Of a stretch of 18,137 bases of DNA, positions 17,882 to 18,137 are shown piece after piece. The position numbers and the translations under genes are program-made. Origin of the DNA: Globomyces pollinis-pini (Eukaryota > Chytridiomycota > Chytridiomycetes > Rhizophydiales > Globomycetaceae). Each line of letters starts with the position of its first letter. Within the stretch, counting starts at the first letter, position 1. The stretch is taken from positions 5,874 to 24,010 of the forward strand of contig MU621343.1 of NCBI GenBank assembly GCA_025399215.1, given 5' to 3'. Below the pieces are notes generated by a model. That model searched no databases. It was not told where the DNA came from and saw nothing but the letters and a program-made list of their open reading frames with translations.

Positions 17882-18137
17882 TTAGGCTCGTCTTTCCTCA
17901 TTAAAAACTTTGGCTAGAAGTTTAGCATCCCACAATTCCCTATTACACTTTAAAAACATAATCATTTCCAAGTTTTTAGGGAGAGTACTTTTTCGTAAAT
18001 CAGTCATCACAAATGAAGCAGCACTGAAAACCATTTCTGCAAGGTTAGAAGTAGGTGGGATGAAAGAAAGGTCCTGATATTGCGATAAGCGTTGTTTTTT
18101 CAAAACTTGGTCTGCAAAAGATACATCATCTTCATCG
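17882..18137 (-). CDS. hAT-family transposase, C-terminal fragment (5' part beyond the window)
   Basis: The frame is open from the window end to the stop at 17882. The translated segment carries the hAT C-terminal dimerisation region: PTSNLAEMVFS, then MTDLRKSTLPKNLEMIMFLK and CNRELWD. These match the family pattern of PTS, an ERLFS-like block, a TDxRxxLxPxxxE block and FLxxNxxLWD. The usual ERLFS is AEMVFS here, so the Arg is lost. The catalytic DDE residues would lie upstream and are not visible. The element may be active or a relic. Confidence 0.85.
   Translation of the reverse strand, partial: DEDDVSFADQVLKKQRLSQYQDLSFIPPTSNLAEMVFSAASFVMTDLRKSTLPKNLEMIMFLKCNRELWDAKLLAKVFNEERRA

Overview
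This is nuclear DNA from a eukaryote. The genes are interrupted by GT-AG spliceosomal introns, and the window carries the Arp2/3 subunit ARPC2, the U4/U6 snRNP protein PRPF3, GPI-anchor-type C-termini, TATA boxes and AATAAA signals. The secreted protein at 5956-7365 resembles a fungal secretome family, and trypsin-like proteases beside plant-type LRR proteins are found in some early-diverging fungi and fungus-like lineages. I therefore infer an early-diverging fungus or a close relative, but I cannot name a species. Reconstructing every splice junction by eye shows that the introns are extraordinarily short: 45 of the 46 I place are 23-39 nt, and one is 75 nt.

Layout. (1) 1-3376 (+): the 3' part of a large low-complexity nuclear-type protein with a putative SPOC-like domain and corepressor/SUMO-type short motifs. 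(2) 3490-7365 (-): three intronless, TATA-box-driven secretory genes: two tandem trypsin-like S1 proteases with GPI-type tails, then a secreted protein resembling fungal DUF7029/DUF7223 proteins. (3) 7406-8622: a 1.2 kb divergent intergenic region. (4) 8623-12766 (+): a 29-exon gene for a 1105-aa GPI-anchored LRR surface protein, in which almost every exon is exactly one LRR, all introns are phase 2, and two exon types alternate. (5) 13170-14193 (+): a five-exon lysophospholipid/diacylglycerol-acyltransferase-like gene (TMEM68/DAGAT type). (6) 14353-15434 (-): six-exon ARPC2. (7) 15638-17407 (-): seven-exon PRPF3. (8) 17742-18137 (-): the end of a hAT-type transposon, with a transposase C-terminus, subterminal repeats and a candidate terminus.

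The centre of the window (3.5-12.8 kb) is a block of secreted or cell-surface proteins (GPI-trypsins, a secreted Cys protein, a GPI-LRR), flanked by housekeeping genes. A role in interaction with a host, prey or the environment is plausible but is inference. The most unusual material is the LRR gene, which preserves a two-exon duplication unit together with its roughly 30-nt introns.
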